From: BD1-7 clade bacterium
GTDB taxonomy: Bacteria > Pseudomonadota > Gammaproteobacteria > Pseudomonadales > DT-91
Length of the DNA stretch: 64,000 bases
Assembly (NCBI GenBank): GCA_902705835.1
Contig: CACSIN010000012.1
Span: forward strand, 181,346-245,345
Direction of reading: 5' to 3'
Both the position numbers and the translations under genes were made by a program. The notes below the pieces were generated by a model. The model was not told the origin of the DNA and ran no database searches. It saw only the letters and a list, made by a program, of their open reading frames with translations. Position 1 is the first letter of the stretch. Every line of letters begins with the position of its first letter. Positions 54,909 to 64,000 of the stretch are shown piece by piece.

Positions 54909-55957
54909 ATTCAGTGACACAAAACCCGATTATGGTACTTTCAACCGCCAGTGCGCTGCCCGGCCCACTCATATCAAACGAAACACTGTTGGATCAACTC
55001 GAAGCCCTTTGCGGCAAACGTGCGCGCAAACGTGCCGGCGCATTGGTGCGTCGACTCGGTATCGAATCACGTCATCTGGTACGGCGACTCGATCAACGCC
55101 TGTCTGCACCAAATCCGACCGCTCCGGCACTGGCCCAACAGGCCATGACAACAGCTATGCAAGAAGCCGGTATTCAGCAACCCGATTACCTGATCTCACA
55201 CACGGCAACACCGCACACGCTGATTCCCGGCAATGCCGCGTGGCTGTGCCAGCGTATGCAGATAACGGCACCCTACATGGAGCTTCGTCAGGCTTGCACC
55301 GGGTTTGCAAACGCACTGCAGATTATTCACGCCATGCTGCACAGTCAGGCACAGGATATCGTTGCCGTGAGCAGCTGTGAGACTGGTTCTGTGTATTTTG
55401 ATATGCACAACGACTTTATCGACACAGACCAACTCGTTAACTATGTGCAGATGGGAGATGCTGCAGCGGCAGCGCTCTTCAGCCGCCCAGACGATACCGG
55501 CCGATATTTAATCAGTGATTGTTTTATTGGCCATTTAGGGCTGGAAGATCAACCCGGATTTGAATTAGTTGGCGGCGGCTCTGGTAACCCGGTATGCGAT
55601 AAAAATCTCCCGTACTTCCGCCACAACCCTAGGGCAGTGCGCGACAAAGGCCCGAGGTTGTTTATCAAGGGGCTGGAAGCGGTACTTAACCGCGGTTACC
55701 ACCTCGACGACTTCGACTATATTATTCCTCATCAAGCTAACGGCCATATTGATACGTTATTAGCTGAGCATCTAGGTGTCGACGCCTCTCGGATCATCAA
55801 TGAAGCGCGAACACTGGGTAATCTCGGGTCATCGGCAATTTGGGTTTGCTTTGATCGACTACGCCACAGCGGGCGCCTAAAACCTGGCGACAGAGTGCTG
55901 ATACTCGGTGCAGAAGCGACACAGTACATGTACGGCGGTTTTGTTTACCAACACTGA
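54905..55957 (+). CDS. beta-ketoacyl-ACP synthase III-like (KAS III/FabH family) enzyme
   Basis: 350 residues. The thiolase-fold catalytic triad is C131 (LRQACTGFANAL), H276 (IIPHQANGHID) and N306 (ARTLGNLGSSA). GDAAAAALF and the C-terminal GDRVLILGAEATQYMYGGFV are family features. Condensation of an acyl-CoA or acyl-ACP with malonyl-ACP is expected, but secondary-metabolite KAS III relatives also act as acyl transferases. Adjacent ferritin-like and MMPL genes suggest a lipid-derived product. Not the housekeeping fabH, as no fab cluster is here. Confidence 0.85.
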   Translation: MNSVTQNPIMVLSTASALPGPLISNETLLDQLEALCGKRARKRAGALVRRLGIESRHLVRRLDQRLSAPNPTAPALAQQAMTTAMQEAGIQQPDYLISHTATPHTLIPGNAAWLCQRMQITAPYMELRQACTGFANALQIIHAMLHSQAQDIVAVSSCETGSVYFDMHNDFIDTDQLVNYVQMGDAAAAALFSRPDDTGRYLISDCFIGHLGLEDQPGFELVGGGSGNPVCDKNLPYFRHNPRAVRDKGPRLFIKGLEAVLNRGYHLDDFDYIIPHQANGHIDTLLAEHLGVDASRIINEARTLGNLGSSAIWVCFDRLRHSGRLKPGDRVLILGAEATQYMYGGFVYQH

Positions 55958-55984
55958 GCAAGGCTACAAACACAAGGACGTGTT

Positions 55985-58363
55985 ATGCAGTACCCGGAAT
56001 TACCACAATTCATTCTCATCAAACCTAGTGCCCGTTCGTTATCCAGATACGCAGTTATACCAATTAGCGTTGTCGTATCCATAGCGCTGTCGATCGCGGC
56101 GAATGCCAATGCTCAAGAGAATTCCGCCTCACCAGAACAAACAGCAAACAACCCAATTGAAGAGGTCGTCGTTACGGGCCATTGGGGAGAGGAAGCCCTC
56201 AAAGATACGCCGGTTTCGGCATCGGTTTTCAACCAAGATCAACTGCGTCATTTAAAAGCCACCAATATTCGAGACATCAGCGGGTTTGCACCCAACTTGC
56301 AAGTCGTGCCCACCATTGGCGGCTCGGTGAATGCAGCTATCAACATACGCGGTGCAGTGACAACCACGAACAATTTGTCTCGGGATGCCGCCGTCAGCTT
56401 ATATTTGGACGGTGTACCTATTGGTAAAACCTCAGGGGCTATTTTTGATGCCATTGATCTCGAACGCGTTGAAGTACTGCGTGGCCCACAAGGCACTCGC
56501 TACGGCCGCAACACCATCGGTGGCGCGATCAACTTAGTCACTCGTAAACCCGACGACGAGTTCAGCGCCTCTGTCGAAACCACTGCAGGCAATCAACAAC
56601 TGGCGGCATTTCGTGGTAACGTCAACTTGCCCGGCTGGCAATGGTCGGACGACCTGACATTTAACTCTCGTATATCTGTGTTCAGCCGACACCGTGAGGG
56701 TTTTATCAGCAATAGCGGCCCTTCTTCTCAGGATTACGATAACCGTAATCAATGGGGCGGCAGGATTGATACTGCTCTCCATTGGCAAGACACGTTCACA
56801 CTGGCCTATAGCCTCGATCACGTCGCCGTGCGCCAAACACCCACAGCCATTCAGCCCATTTCGCGCACTGGCACCACCGGCTTTGCCGAAGTCGATGCCG
56901 CCATTGATGCGCAAACCTCTCGCCAACGGAAACACATCTTGCCGAACGACAGCAGTTTTCATAGCAATTTGTCGATTACTGGTCATGCAATCCGTGCCGA
57001 CTATCAGATGCCCGATGCAGGCCTGTTGGGTGATGTTACTCTGCGTTCAATTTCTGCCTATCGCGCACTGACCACCGAAAGCGCAACGGATTTTGATGGC
57101 ACCTCGCTGGATGTGTTTCGCTTTATTCTGGATAACGATTTCGATCAGTTCAGCCAAGAACTCCAGTGGCTTGGTGAAACGGATCAGGTTAATTATGTTA
57201 TCGGTGCATTTTTCTATCGCGACGACTGGCAGACGTTTAACCCACGCTGGCAATTCCAGTTCGGCGGTGATGATTTTGACACCGATGATCGCAGCGCCGT
57301 TGATGATGCCATCGCGATTTACTCACAAGCCGACTGGACACCTGATGGGCTCGATCAACGATGGGTATTTTCTGCCGGTTTACGCTTCACCCGCGAAGAA
57401 AAAAATGTAACCCGTCTACGCCAGGATGTTAGCGCTTATGCCCAAAACCCAGCCGATCCTAATGCCTGTGTTTGCCAACGCGACAGCAATGGTAATCCGA
57501 TCACTCGCAGCGGTCAGCCTGCCGCCGGCGCTCCCGCATCTGACCTGATCGCCTTGAACGAAAAGCGCAGTTGGGAAGAGCTCACTTGGCAGCTTGCCAT
57601 GCAATACACAATCACCGACAGCACCAACGCATACGCACGTATTTCTACCGGCTTTACTAGCGGTGGTTTTAACGGTGTCGCAGCAACGAATCAAGCGTTT
57701 GAGACGCCGTTTGATCCCGAAAACGTCATGACCTACGAAATCGGCACAAAATCGTCGCTCATGGGCGGTTTGATGCAATTGGATACTGCCGTTTTTTATA
57801 ACAACTTCACTAATCTGCAGGCCTCGGTCATCGACCCAACCGTGCTCGGTATCATTGTCGAAAACGCCGCCGATGCAACGACAGCGGGCGTCGAAGTAGA
57901 GTGGCGAACATTCTTCGGAAGCGGGATTAACGCCTACATAAACTATGCGTATTTGTTTACCCAATATGGTCGATTCGACAACAATGGCATCAACGAAGCC
58001 AATACACGTACGTTCGCCTACTCACCCAAAAACAATGTCAGCAGTGGCGTTAGTTATAGCGCCGACCTGCCCGGTGGCAGTCAATTTGTTATCAGTACAG
58101 ACTATCGTTGGCAAGGCGACCAGTGGATTGACTCCAGCCGCTCAATACAAATTGATGCGTACGGTCTCTGGAATGCGCGAGCGGCCATTCAAGATATCGC
58201 TCTCAACAACACAGGCGAGCACACACTGGATATCGCCCTTTGGGGAGCCAATCTCGCTAACGCTGACTACATCGTTACCGGCATCGACTTTGGGTTCGCC
58301 GAATACGCTACCTTTGGCGACCCGGTGAGTTTTGGTCTCGATATCACCTATCAATATCGATAG
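55985..58363 (+). CDS. TonB-dependent outer-membrane receptor
   Basis: 792 residues. A signal peptide ends at about ANANA (residue 44). The TonB box region IEEVVVTGHW is followed by a plug domain (FNQDQLRHLKATNIRDIS, LYLDGVPIG, ERVEVLRGPQGTRYGRNTIGGAINL) and a 22-strand barrel ending in ITYQYR with a terminal aromatic-containing strand. This form is common among receptors for lipophilic substrates in marine proteobacteria. It is third from last in the operon, 27 bp after the KAS-like gene, with an AAGGA ribosome-binding site. Ligand unknown. Confidence 0.93.
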   Translation: MQYPELPQFILIKPSARSLSRYAVIPISVVVSIALSIAANANAQENSASPEQTANNPIEEVVVTGHWGEEALKDTPVSASVFNQDQLRHLKATNIRDISGFAPNLQVVPTIGGSVNAAINIRGAVTTTNNLSRDAAVSLYLDGVPIGKTSGAIFDAIDLERVEVLRGPQGTRYGRNTIGGAINLVTRKPDDEFSASVETTAGNQQLAAFRGNVNLPGWQWSDDLTFNSRISVFSRHREGFISNSGPSSQDYDNRNQWGGRIDTALHWQDTFTLAYSLDHVAVRQTPTAIQPISRTGTTGFAEVDAAIDAQTSRQRKHILPNDSSFHSNLSITGHAIRADYQMPDAGLLGDVTLRSISAYRALTTESATDFDGTSLDVFRFILDNDFDQFSQELQWLGETDQVNYVIGAFFYRDDWQTFNPRWQFQFGGDDFDTDDRSAVDDAIAIYSQADWTPDGLDQRWVFSAGLRFTREEKNVTRLRQDVSAYAQNPADPNACVCQRDSNGNPITRSGQPAAGAPASDLIALNEKRSWEELTWQLAMQYTITDSTNAYARISTGFTSGGFNGVAATNQAFETPFDPENVMTYEIGTKSSLMGGLMQLDTAVFYNNFTNLQASVIDPTVLGIIVENAADATTAGVEVEWRTFFGSGINAYINYAYLFTQYGRFDNNGINEANTRTFAYSPKNNVSSGVSYSADLPGGSQFVISTDYRWQGDQWIDSSRSIQIDAYGLWNARAAIQDIALNNTGEHTLDIALWGANLANADYIVTGIDFGFAEYATFGDPVSFGLDITYQYR

Positions 58364-58452
58364 ATTCTTGATTTTCAGCCGCCAGTTTGTGATTACGCCT
58401 TTAAACCACGTAGAATCGGCGCACCACTGCGAGCGAAAGGACCTCGACCACC

Positions 58453-59550
58453 ATGATCAAGAAAGTACTTATCGGGCTAATTGCCTGCCTTATTTTGTTA
58501 ACTGCCTATCTGCTTTTTTACCCAGTGCCCGTTGACCCCCAAGCTTGGCAACCACCCGCTAACCCAGGCTATACCGGCGATTTTGCATCAAACAACAAAC
58601 TCGCTAGCCTACAACTCCTGGATATCGGTGCAGATACTGGCCCCGAAGATGTTGCCATTGGCAACGATGGGCAAGTATATATGTCGACGCACGAGGGCAA
58701 TATCTTACGTATCGACCCTAATACCCAACAAGTCAGCCACTTCGCAACTGTCGGCGGTCGGCCGCTGGGTTTAGCTTTTATGCCAAACGGCACGCTCATT
58801 GTTGCCGACGCATATCATGGGCTGATGCAAATAACGCGCGATGGAAAGGTAACGCCCTTACTCACTGAAGTACTCGGCAAACCGCTGGTCTACGCAAACA
58901 ACCTCGACATCAGCCGAGATGGCATCATTTACTTTAGTGAGGCATCCGCTAAATTTGGCGCCAAAGACTGGGGCGGCAGCTACCCAGCTAGTTTGTTAGA
59001 CTTAATGGAGCATGGTGGTCACGGCCGTATATTTCGCTTTGACCCAAAGTCGGGACAGCTTGACGTTGTTGTGAGTGGCCTGAACTTCGCCAACGGCGTG
59101 GCGTTGGCGCATGACGAAAGCGCACTCTACATCAATGAGACCGGTAACTACCGTGTTCTGCGTCACTGGATCGAGGGCAATAACGCAGGCACCACAGAAA
59201 CTTTCATCGACGCACTTCCTGCATTTCCCGATAACCTGACCCGCGGCCTCGATGGCAAATACTGGATCGGGCTAGTATCACCACGAAATCCACTGGTGGA
59301 TATGCTCGCGGACAAACCAACACTTCGAAAGATTGTGCAGCGACTACCCGCCTTTGTACGACCCAAAGCGACTTTCTACGGGCATGTTGTTGCTTTTGAT
59401 GATCACGCTAACGTTATTGCAAACCTGCAAGACCCAACCGGGAAATACCCAACCAACACAAGCGTCGCAGAGACGCAAAAAGGCTTGTTTATTGGTAGTC
59501 TGACTGCCGATCACCTTGGCTGGTTGCCGGCTTCGACCACATCGCATTAG
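58453..59550 (+). CDS. SMP-30/strictosidine-synthase-like beta-propeller protein
   Basis: 365 residues. A single N-terminal helix (VLIGLIACLILLTAYLLF) anchors it to the membrane. The rest is a six-bladed propeller of the Str_synth/SMP-30 family: GPEDVAIGNDGQVYMSTHEGNI, GRPLGLAFMPNGTLIVADAYHGL, NNLDISRDGIIYFSEAS and NETGNYRVLRHWIEG. Relatives hydrolyse lactones or esters or act on alkaloid-type condensation. It is the last gene of the operon, with AAAGGA upstream. Confidence 0.9.
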   Translation: MIKKVLIGLIACLILLTAYLLFYPVPVDPQAWQPPANPGYTGDFASNNKLASLQLLDIGADTGPEDVAIGNDGQVYMSTHEGNILRIDPNTQQVSHFATVGGRPLGLAFMPNGTLIVADAYHGLMQITRDGKVTPLLTEVLGKPLVYANNLDISRDGIIYFSEASAKFGAKDWGGSYPASLLDLMEHGGHGRIFRFDPKSGQLDVVVSGLNFANGVALAHDESALYINETGNYRVLRHWIEGNNAGTTETFIDALPAFPDNLTRGLDGKYWIGLVSPRNPLVDMLADKPTLRKIVQRLPAFVRPKATFYGHVVAFDDHANVIANLQDPTGKYPTNTSVAETQKGLFIGSLTADHLGWLPASTTSH

Positions 59551-59607
59551 AGCGAGCGAATCAGTACTAATGAGTCAAAAGAAACAATCCGCCTGAATAT
59601 CGGCATC

Positions 59608-59633
59608 AACAGGCTCGCGACGCGAGCCCTGTT
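59608..59633. terminator. terminator after the five-gene operon
   Basis: GGCTCGC (59612-59618) and GCGAGCC (59622-59628) with loop GAC, flanked by AACA and TGTT, then a T-rich stretch on the plus side. Confidence 0.5.
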
Positions 59634-59647
59634 AGATTTCTCTCAAT

Positions 59648-60223
59648 TTAGAACTGGAACTGCAAGCCAACCAGCCCTTGGAATAAGCTCATATCGATAT
59701 CAGAGTCTGCGTTTGCAGTGCCCTTCATATAGGCACCACTTGTGGTCAACGCCATGTTTTTAGTGAGAGCGAACATCAATCCAAGTTCATAGTAGAAACC
59801 GTTAAAATCAAAATCTTCGCTGCCATCTTCATCAAAACCTAGCTGATTGAACATATAGCCAAACTTGTTGTAGATCCCAAGATTATTAGTCAAGTCGCCC
59901 CATAGGGAGATTCCTGCACGCGCCAGCGGACCAGAAAGCTTGGCACTGTCATCAGATCCGGACAATTTAAGCCCACCCAGATAGCCGACACCGGCTTCAA
60001 AACCCGCAAACGGCACCACGTTGTATCCAAAATACAGATTAGAGGTATAGCCGCCACGGAGATCAATATTTCCAACACTGGGGTCATCTGCTTTGAGTTT
60101 CCCGGCGGCATAACCGGCATTGAATCCGAGGTAAAATCCTTTATCGACGATATCCGCCGCCGCCAACGGAGAATGCAGCGCAGAAATAACCAAAACAGAC
60201 AAAAACAATCGCATTAACATCAT
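59648..60223 (-). CDS. outer-membrane beta-barrel protein
   Basis: About 191 residues from ATG 60223, which has AAGGA upstream. Signal peptide LFLSVLVISALHSPLAAADIV, cleaved near AAA. The mature part FYLGFNAGYAAGKLKADD, with alternating glycine/aromatic strands and terminal FQF-like residue, is an eight-stranded OmpA/opacity-type porin barrel. The C-terminal residue is Phe, as expected for BamA recognition. Function unknown. It is convergent with the operon at 51967-59550. Confidence 0.85.
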   Translation of the reverse strand: MMLMRLFLSVLVISALHSPLAAADIVDKGFYLGFNAGYAAGKLKADDPSVGNIDLRGGYTSNLYFGYNVVPFAGFEAGVGYLGGLKLSGSDDSAKLSGPLARAGISLWGDLTNNLGIYNKFGYMFNQLGFDEDGSEDFDFNGFYYELGLMFALTKNMALTTSGAYMKGTANADSDIDMSLFQGLVGLQFQF

Positions 60224-60459
60224 GTACATCCTTGTGATCCAACACAAGGTCGGACACTTTCAAAATCGTGAAATGTAGAATCGGCCCATATTCTAAACAG
60301 ACCTAATAGAAAGTGTTATTTCAAAGAATTACAGCAAAAAATTCAAGTCGTAATTTATTATTGACGTTGTTTTATCGAAAAACATCGACGACAAATAGCA
60401 TTTAGTACACAAGAAACTCAGTAACTAACGCCTTAAATAGACCCACCGAAAGAGAACCT

Positions 60460-61254
60460 CTAAACGCTATCACTGAGCAATCGCACCGCAACAATCGCAA
60501 GATAAACAGCGAAAAATCGTTTTAGCCGTTCGGCCGGAAAACGGTGTGCAAACCGCGCACCGATACGAGCAAAGATCACACTAGCAATAACGATATACAT
60601 CAGAGCAGGCAAATAAACAAAACCGAACGACCACTCAGGCAATTGATCTGAGTATTTCATTCCCGTCCAGATAAACCCACCCGCTCCGAATATCGCAGCC
60701 GGTATTGCACAAGCAGCAGCGCAAGCAACGGCACTTTGCATACGTACTTGATGCCAAATAAGAAAAGGCACCGTAATAATACCCGCACCAATACCAAAAA
60801 TACCCGACACTGTGCCGATGACAAAACCGGCAAGCATCAAAGGCAATACGCCGGGCAGTTGATGTTCTGGTTTCGGGGTTAACTTCAACAGCAAGCGCGC
60901 CTCAGCAATAACGACAAAAATTCCGAGTAGAATTTGTACCAGCTCGCCACTGATATGATCATCAATCCAAGCACCAAATACCGCCCCAAACGCAATACCG
61001 ATACTCAACCTGCCAACAACGGGCCAAAGCACCGCACCACGCTGATGATGACTGTAGACGGAGCTCAAACAGGTAAAAAACATCACCGCCAGCGAGGTAC
61101 CCACCGCCATCTGAGTTAAATGGTCATGCGGCATGCCTAATCGATCAAATACGAATAACAATACCGGCACCACAACGAGGCCGCCCCCAACACCAAACAA
61201 CCCGGCCATACTGCCGGCAAATGCGCCGCAAAGCAGATAATAGAGCTGATCCAT
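60460..61254 (-). CDS. TauE/SafE family sulfite/sulfonate exporter-type permease
   Basis: 264 residues, eight helices. N-terminal GAFAGSMAGLFGVGGGLVVVPVL and central GTVSGIFGIGAGIITVPFL are the two family repeats with the GxGGG/GIGAG motifs. It is an inner-membrane exporter of sulfite or organosulfonates; specificity is not readable. Preceded by an AAGGAAG-type ribosome-binding site. It is a single gene. Confidence 0.93.
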   Translation of the reverse strand: MDQLYYLLCGAFAGSMAGLFGVGGGLVVVPVLLFVFDRLGMPHDHLTQMAVGTSLAVMFFTCLSSVYSHHQRGAVLWPVVGRLSIGIAFGAVFGAWIDDHISGELVQILLGIFVVIAEARLLLKLTPKPEHQLPGVLPLMLAGFVIGTVSGIFGIGAGIITVPFLIWHQVRMQSAVACAAACAIPAAIFGAGGFIWTGMKYSDQLPEWSFGFVYLPALMYIVIASVIFARIGARFAHRFPAERLKRFFAVYLAIVAVRLLSDSV

Positions 61255-61752
61255 AGCACTTCCTTCCGCGGTTTCGACCGTTTCATAATCGTTATGTCTT
61301 GGTAATCAGTGTAGACATTCGATAGAAGTAGAGTCAGAGCGTGCCTGGAAATACACAAAGGTATCGATGGATCCATCAGTACGCCATCGACGATAGACGA
61401 CCAAAAACAACTATCGAAACGGCAATGCTACCTTGCCACTTAGTATCGTCACCCAGCGTCCAAATAGCGATTAATAACGACATACCTGTTAGCCGTCGCT
61501 TCGGTATATCGCCCCGTCAGTCTGGTCTTTAACTGCGATCACGCAACGTAGCAAGCTGTGACGGTCTATGGTTACAGAGATCGGAATTGTGACTATCTGA
61601 TCCCGTACGGCGCTATTTTTAAACGTCGCACAGCGGTTCTGTATCTTGCGCTCTTGTTACGGGGCTCTTCTAACGGGAGCCATCTAATGGAGATCGCATA
61701 CTGAACAACATCACAGCAACGACCCTATTACCGACCCGGAGAATAACCTGGT
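61255..61752. other. 498-bp gap, no supported gene
   Basis: The gap between two divergent genes. A hairpin GGCTC/GGGAGCC lies about 75 bp before the cupin gene. No tRNA or protein family was recognised. Confidence 0.5.
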
Positions 61753-62247
61753 ATGACGTATTCAAAACGCGCTCAAAACTACTTAACCAGCACCATGGCC
61801 GTCACCGCTGTGATTGGGCTACTGAGTTTGTCGGCAAATACTACAGCCGCGGAGTGCCCAGCGGCTGAACGCGGCCCTCACTCAATGCGTGATGCCCCCA
61901 CCACTGGCAAGGATATTAAAGTTGATGTGTTAGCTCAGTTGGATCTGGGGAAAGAAGCACCTCACTTGCAAAACCGTGACCTTCGCCTGCGGACGATTAC
62001 GTTCCAACCCGGCGGTTATGTACCTTTGCACTCCCATGATGATCGCCCGGCAATCGCCATAGTCACCCAAGGTGAGCTCATCGAACATACGCCGAACTGC
62101 AAAGTCCCGATTGTTCACCACACCGGCGATATCATTCGCGAAAACAAAGGGGTTAGTCATTGGGTTGAAAACACGGGAACAACACCCGCTGTACTGACCG
62201 TATCAGACATCCCTGACAACCGTATCACTGACAGCCCATTCAAGTAG
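61753..62247 (+). CDS. secreted cupin-domain protein
   Basis: 164 residues. Signal peptide (STMAVTAVIGLLSLSANTTAA), then a cupin barrel: PGGYVPLHSHDDRPAIAIVTQGEL is motif 1 (His-His metal ligands) and GDIIRENKGVSHWVENTGTTPAVLTV is motif 2 with the last histidine. The barrel probably binds a metal and a small molecule. Periplasmic. Preceded by GGAG. Confidence 0.88.
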   Translation: MTYSKRAQNYLTSTMAVTAVIGLLSLSANTTAAECPAAERGPHSMRDAPTTGKDIKVDVLAQLDLGKEAPHLQNRDLRLRTITFQPGGYVPLHSHDDRPAIAIVTQGELIEHTPNCKVPIVHHTGDIIRENKGVSHWVENTGTTPAVLTVSDIPDNRITDSPFK

Positions 62248-62289
62248 CAAAGCAGCAGCAACGGCGAGCATCGCCGCCTGCAGCAATCC

Positions 62290-62970
62290 TCAAATCACTG
62301 TGCGAAAGGCTTGTAGCTTTTGCCGTTGCTGGCCGGCGGCATCAAAATTATTATCATTTAACCATGCTTGAAACGCCTTGCGCAGTGTCGGCCAGTCGTC
62401 TTCAATCACGGAGAACCAGGCGGTATCTCGATTATACCCTTTGATCACCGCCCAATTCCGAAAGACACCTTCTGCCTGAAACCCAAATCGGCAGGCTGCC
62501 GACTTAGACGCTTCGTTCAAGTTATTGCACTTCCATTCGTAACGTCGAAAGCCATGGTTAAACGCGGCATTCATCATCAAGTACATAGCTTCGGTCGCGA
62601 TACGGGTCTTTTTCAGCGCGCCAGAAAAAAGCACATGACCGACTTCAACGCTGCCACGAACCAACTCTATGGATAGATACGCCGCAAAACCGATTGCTTG
62701 GCCGGTTTTAGCGTCAGAAATTGCCATCAATCGAATATTTTCTGTCGCGCTTATTTTCGCCAAACATTGCCTAAACGAAGCGGCACTATCAAAAGATCCG
62801 TAGGGCATATAACGCCATAGGTTTTCATCCGCAATATCGACATTGGCAAGTAGGTCTGACAAATGCAGGTCTTCTTTGTAGGTAGCAACCGTACAATAAC
62901 TGCCCATCAGAGGTTCCGGATAGAAATCTGCCAGGGGTTTCCAGTCGGTAACAGGGGTTCCCAGTTTCAT
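62290..62970 (-). CDS. RimJ/RimL-type GNAT N-acetyltransferase
   Basis: About 226 residues from ATG 62970. GNAT blocks are SIELVRGSVEVGHVLFSGALKKTRIATEAMYLMMNAAF (read as GHVLFSGALKKTRIATEAMYLMM in part) and YEWKCNNLNEASKSAACRFGFQAEGVFRNW, the RimL motif that binds CoA. Its target is unknown; many act on ribosomal proteins or antibiotics. It is convergent with the cupin gene, with a small CGGCG/CGCCG hairpin between. Confidence 0.9.
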   Translation of the reverse strand: MKLGTPVTDWKPLADFYPEPLMGSYCTVATYKEDLHLSDLLANVDIADENLWRYMPYGSFDSAASFRQCLAKISATENIRLMAISDAKTGQAIGFAAYLSIELVRGSVEVGHVLFSGALKKTRIATEAMYLMMNAAFNHGFRRYEWKCNNLNEASKSAACRFGFQAEGVFRNWAVIKGYNRDTAWFSVIEDDWPTLRKAFQAWLNDNNFDAAGQQRQKLQAFRTVI

Positions 62971-63085
62971 TGCCGCGCCTTTCAACACTTAAAGATAGAG
63001 GTGCGGTCAGTATGGCAGAATTCGAGGTGTGAATTAAAGGGTCGCGCAGCAGCACGTTAGATGTGGCTCGACACACAACAAACTT

Positions 63086-64000
63086 TCAATTTGCAGGGTT
63101 GGCGTGAATCGACGCGTTTGAAATGTCGGCAACAATACCCGGGCTCAACCATTGGCCGATTTCAGCCATGGCTTTTTGATGATTAGCCGTTGGCCCATCT
63201 GTTCCGACAAAGCCATGTTTCGCGTCGTACATGCTGTGGGTGACAACAACACCCGCCTGTTGCAGTTGATGCACAAATTCCACACCTTCGTCACGCAGCG
63301 GGTCAAATTTAGCGGTAATCAAAAGTGTTTCAGGCAAACCTGATAAGTCATCAACCGCCGCGGGGGTGGATAGCTCATGGCGAACTTGCCCCGGTTTTAA
63401 CAATGGGCTGTTTTTGTAGTAGGTATCCCAAAACCACATCATCGTCTTGCGATTCAAACCAAACCACGGATTAACCTCCGCATACGAATCACTGTTTCTC
63501 ACATAATGATCAGTAACCGGGTAGATCAGCAGCTGCCGTCTTATCAACGACGGCGTTGTCAGTCTTGCGCACAGACTAGTAACACAGGCTAAATTTGCGC
63601 CAGTGCTATCACCAGCAAGCGTAATATTGTGAATATCGCAACCCAGTGATGCGGCATTACTGACTAACCACAGGTACGACGCGATGGCATCCTCCGGTGC
63701 CGCAGGAAACGGATGCTCCGGCGCACGCCGATAGTTAACACTGATGACAACCTGCCCACTATGACGACAGAGATCCCGACACAACGGGTCGTACACATCA
63801 ATATCGTTAAGCACCATTCCGCCACCATGAAAATACAGCACAACACCATAACCATTGGTAGGCGCATCGATTTCAGGTCGATAGATATACGCCTTCAGCT
63901 GATTGTGTTTAATCGGAATAGAAGCCGTTGTTCGACTCACGGATTTATCAGCTTTGCCGAGCCATGCCAAGCCGCTAATCAGTTTCACAAAGATTCGATA
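63086..64000 (-). CDS. alpha/beta-hydrolase of the hormone-sensitive-lipase family, 5' end cut by window edge
   Basis: At least 300 residues; the frame stays open to the edge, and the GTG at 63988 is only one possible start. HSL motifs are intact: HGGGMVLNDIDVY (oxyanion), NYRRAPEHPFPAAPEDA, nucleophile GDSTGANLA, aspartate in TAKFDPLRDEG and the catalytic histidine in DAKHGFV. It would hydrolyse esters of medium or cyclic lipids. The true N-terminal cap may be missing from this window. Confidence 0.9.
   Translation of the reverse strand, partial: YRIFVKLISGLAWLGKADKSVSRTTASIPIKHNQLKAYIYRPEIDAPTNGYGVVLYFHGGGMVLNDIDVYDPLCRDLCRHSGQVVISVNYRRAPEHPFPAAPEDAIASYLWLVSNAASLGCDIHNITLAGDSTGANLACVTSLCARLTTPSLIRRQLLIYPVTDHYVRNSDSYAEVNPWFGLNRKTMMWFWDTYYKNSPLLKPGQVRHELSTPAAVDDLSGLPETLLITAKFDPLRDEGVEFVHQLQQAGVVVTHSMYDAKHGFVGTDGPTANHQKAMAEIGQWLSPGIVADISNASIHANPAN

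Noticed and set aside
1..64000. tRNA, rRNA, transposase or phage integrase genes
   Set aside because: I looked on both strands and found no cloverleaf, rRNA-like block or DDE/tyrosine-recombinase motif that I could support.

Overview
The window reads as chromosomal DNA of a free-living, probably marine, gammaproteobacterium that degrades steroids. It has moderate base composition, short intergenic gaps and Shine-Dalgarno-led operons. It carries an LpxL/HtrB-type lipid A acyltransferase, TonB receptor, RND/MMPL exporters and many CoA-dependent catabolic enzymes. The steroid C/D-ring cluster, sulfotransferase, P450 and MMPL content would suit the Spongiibacteraceae/Halieaceae/Pseudomonadales neighbourhood, but the exact taxon is an inference. 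I saw no rRNA, tRNA, CRISPR array, intact transposase or phage gene.

Layout. 1-7.6 kb: the end of a DMT permease, a lipoprotein/ATPase pair, a TetR regulator convergent with a P450-MMPL exporter operon, and a small secreted protein. 8-12 kb: a lipoprotein; an ExoY/edema-factor-type nucleotidyl cyclase, which is a toxin family rarely expected here; an HExxH protein; a PAP2 phosphatase; small envelope proteins with a perfect FNR box; and a decayed thiopurine methyltransferase gene. 12.7-17 kb: small metabolic and regulatory genes, including an operon of nitroreductase, YdcZ-type DMT and GNAT. 17.3-29 kb: sulfotransferase, DUF2505, SDR, an unrecognised zinc-ribbon protein, a LuxR relic, an LpxL acyltransferase, EamA permease, a B12/radical-SAM enzyme, a VF530-type protein, a LMW phosphatase, a 10-bp tandem repeat and an O-methyltransferase. 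29.3-38 kb: an ELWxxDGT-repeat lipoprotein, then an accessory stretch. That stretch holds a 1434-residue NACHT-like ATPase with a C-terminal PD-(D/E)XK nuclease-like domain (candidate antiphage system) and an AT-rich methyltransferase plus DUF616 glycosyltransferase-like pair. The pair lies between an intact SDR gene and a broken duplicate of that gene's 3' end.

38-46.6 kb is a minus-strand cluster matching the HIP (steroid C/D-ring) pathway: ipdA, ipdB, ipdC, echA20-like, two acyl-CoA dehydrogenases, fadA6-like thiolase and ipdF-like SDR. Two 102-bp palindromic elements sit between its distal genes. 47-51.7 kb: hybrid histidine kinase, MBL hydrolase, Wzx-like flippase and YHS lipoprotein. 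52-59.6 kb: a five-gene plus-strand operon of MMPL exporter, ferritin-like diiron protein, KAS III-like synthase, TonB receptor and strictosidine-synthase-like protein, which I cannot match to a named system. 59.6-64 kb: outer-membrane barrel, TauE/SafE exporter, cupin, GNAT and an HSL-type hydrolase running off the right edge.

The steroid catabolic cluster, P450, MMPL exporters, TonB receptor, SDRs and sulfotransferase suit a cell that takes up and remodels hydrophobic cyclic lipids. The NACHT-nuclease and ExoY-like genes are the most unusual accessory content.
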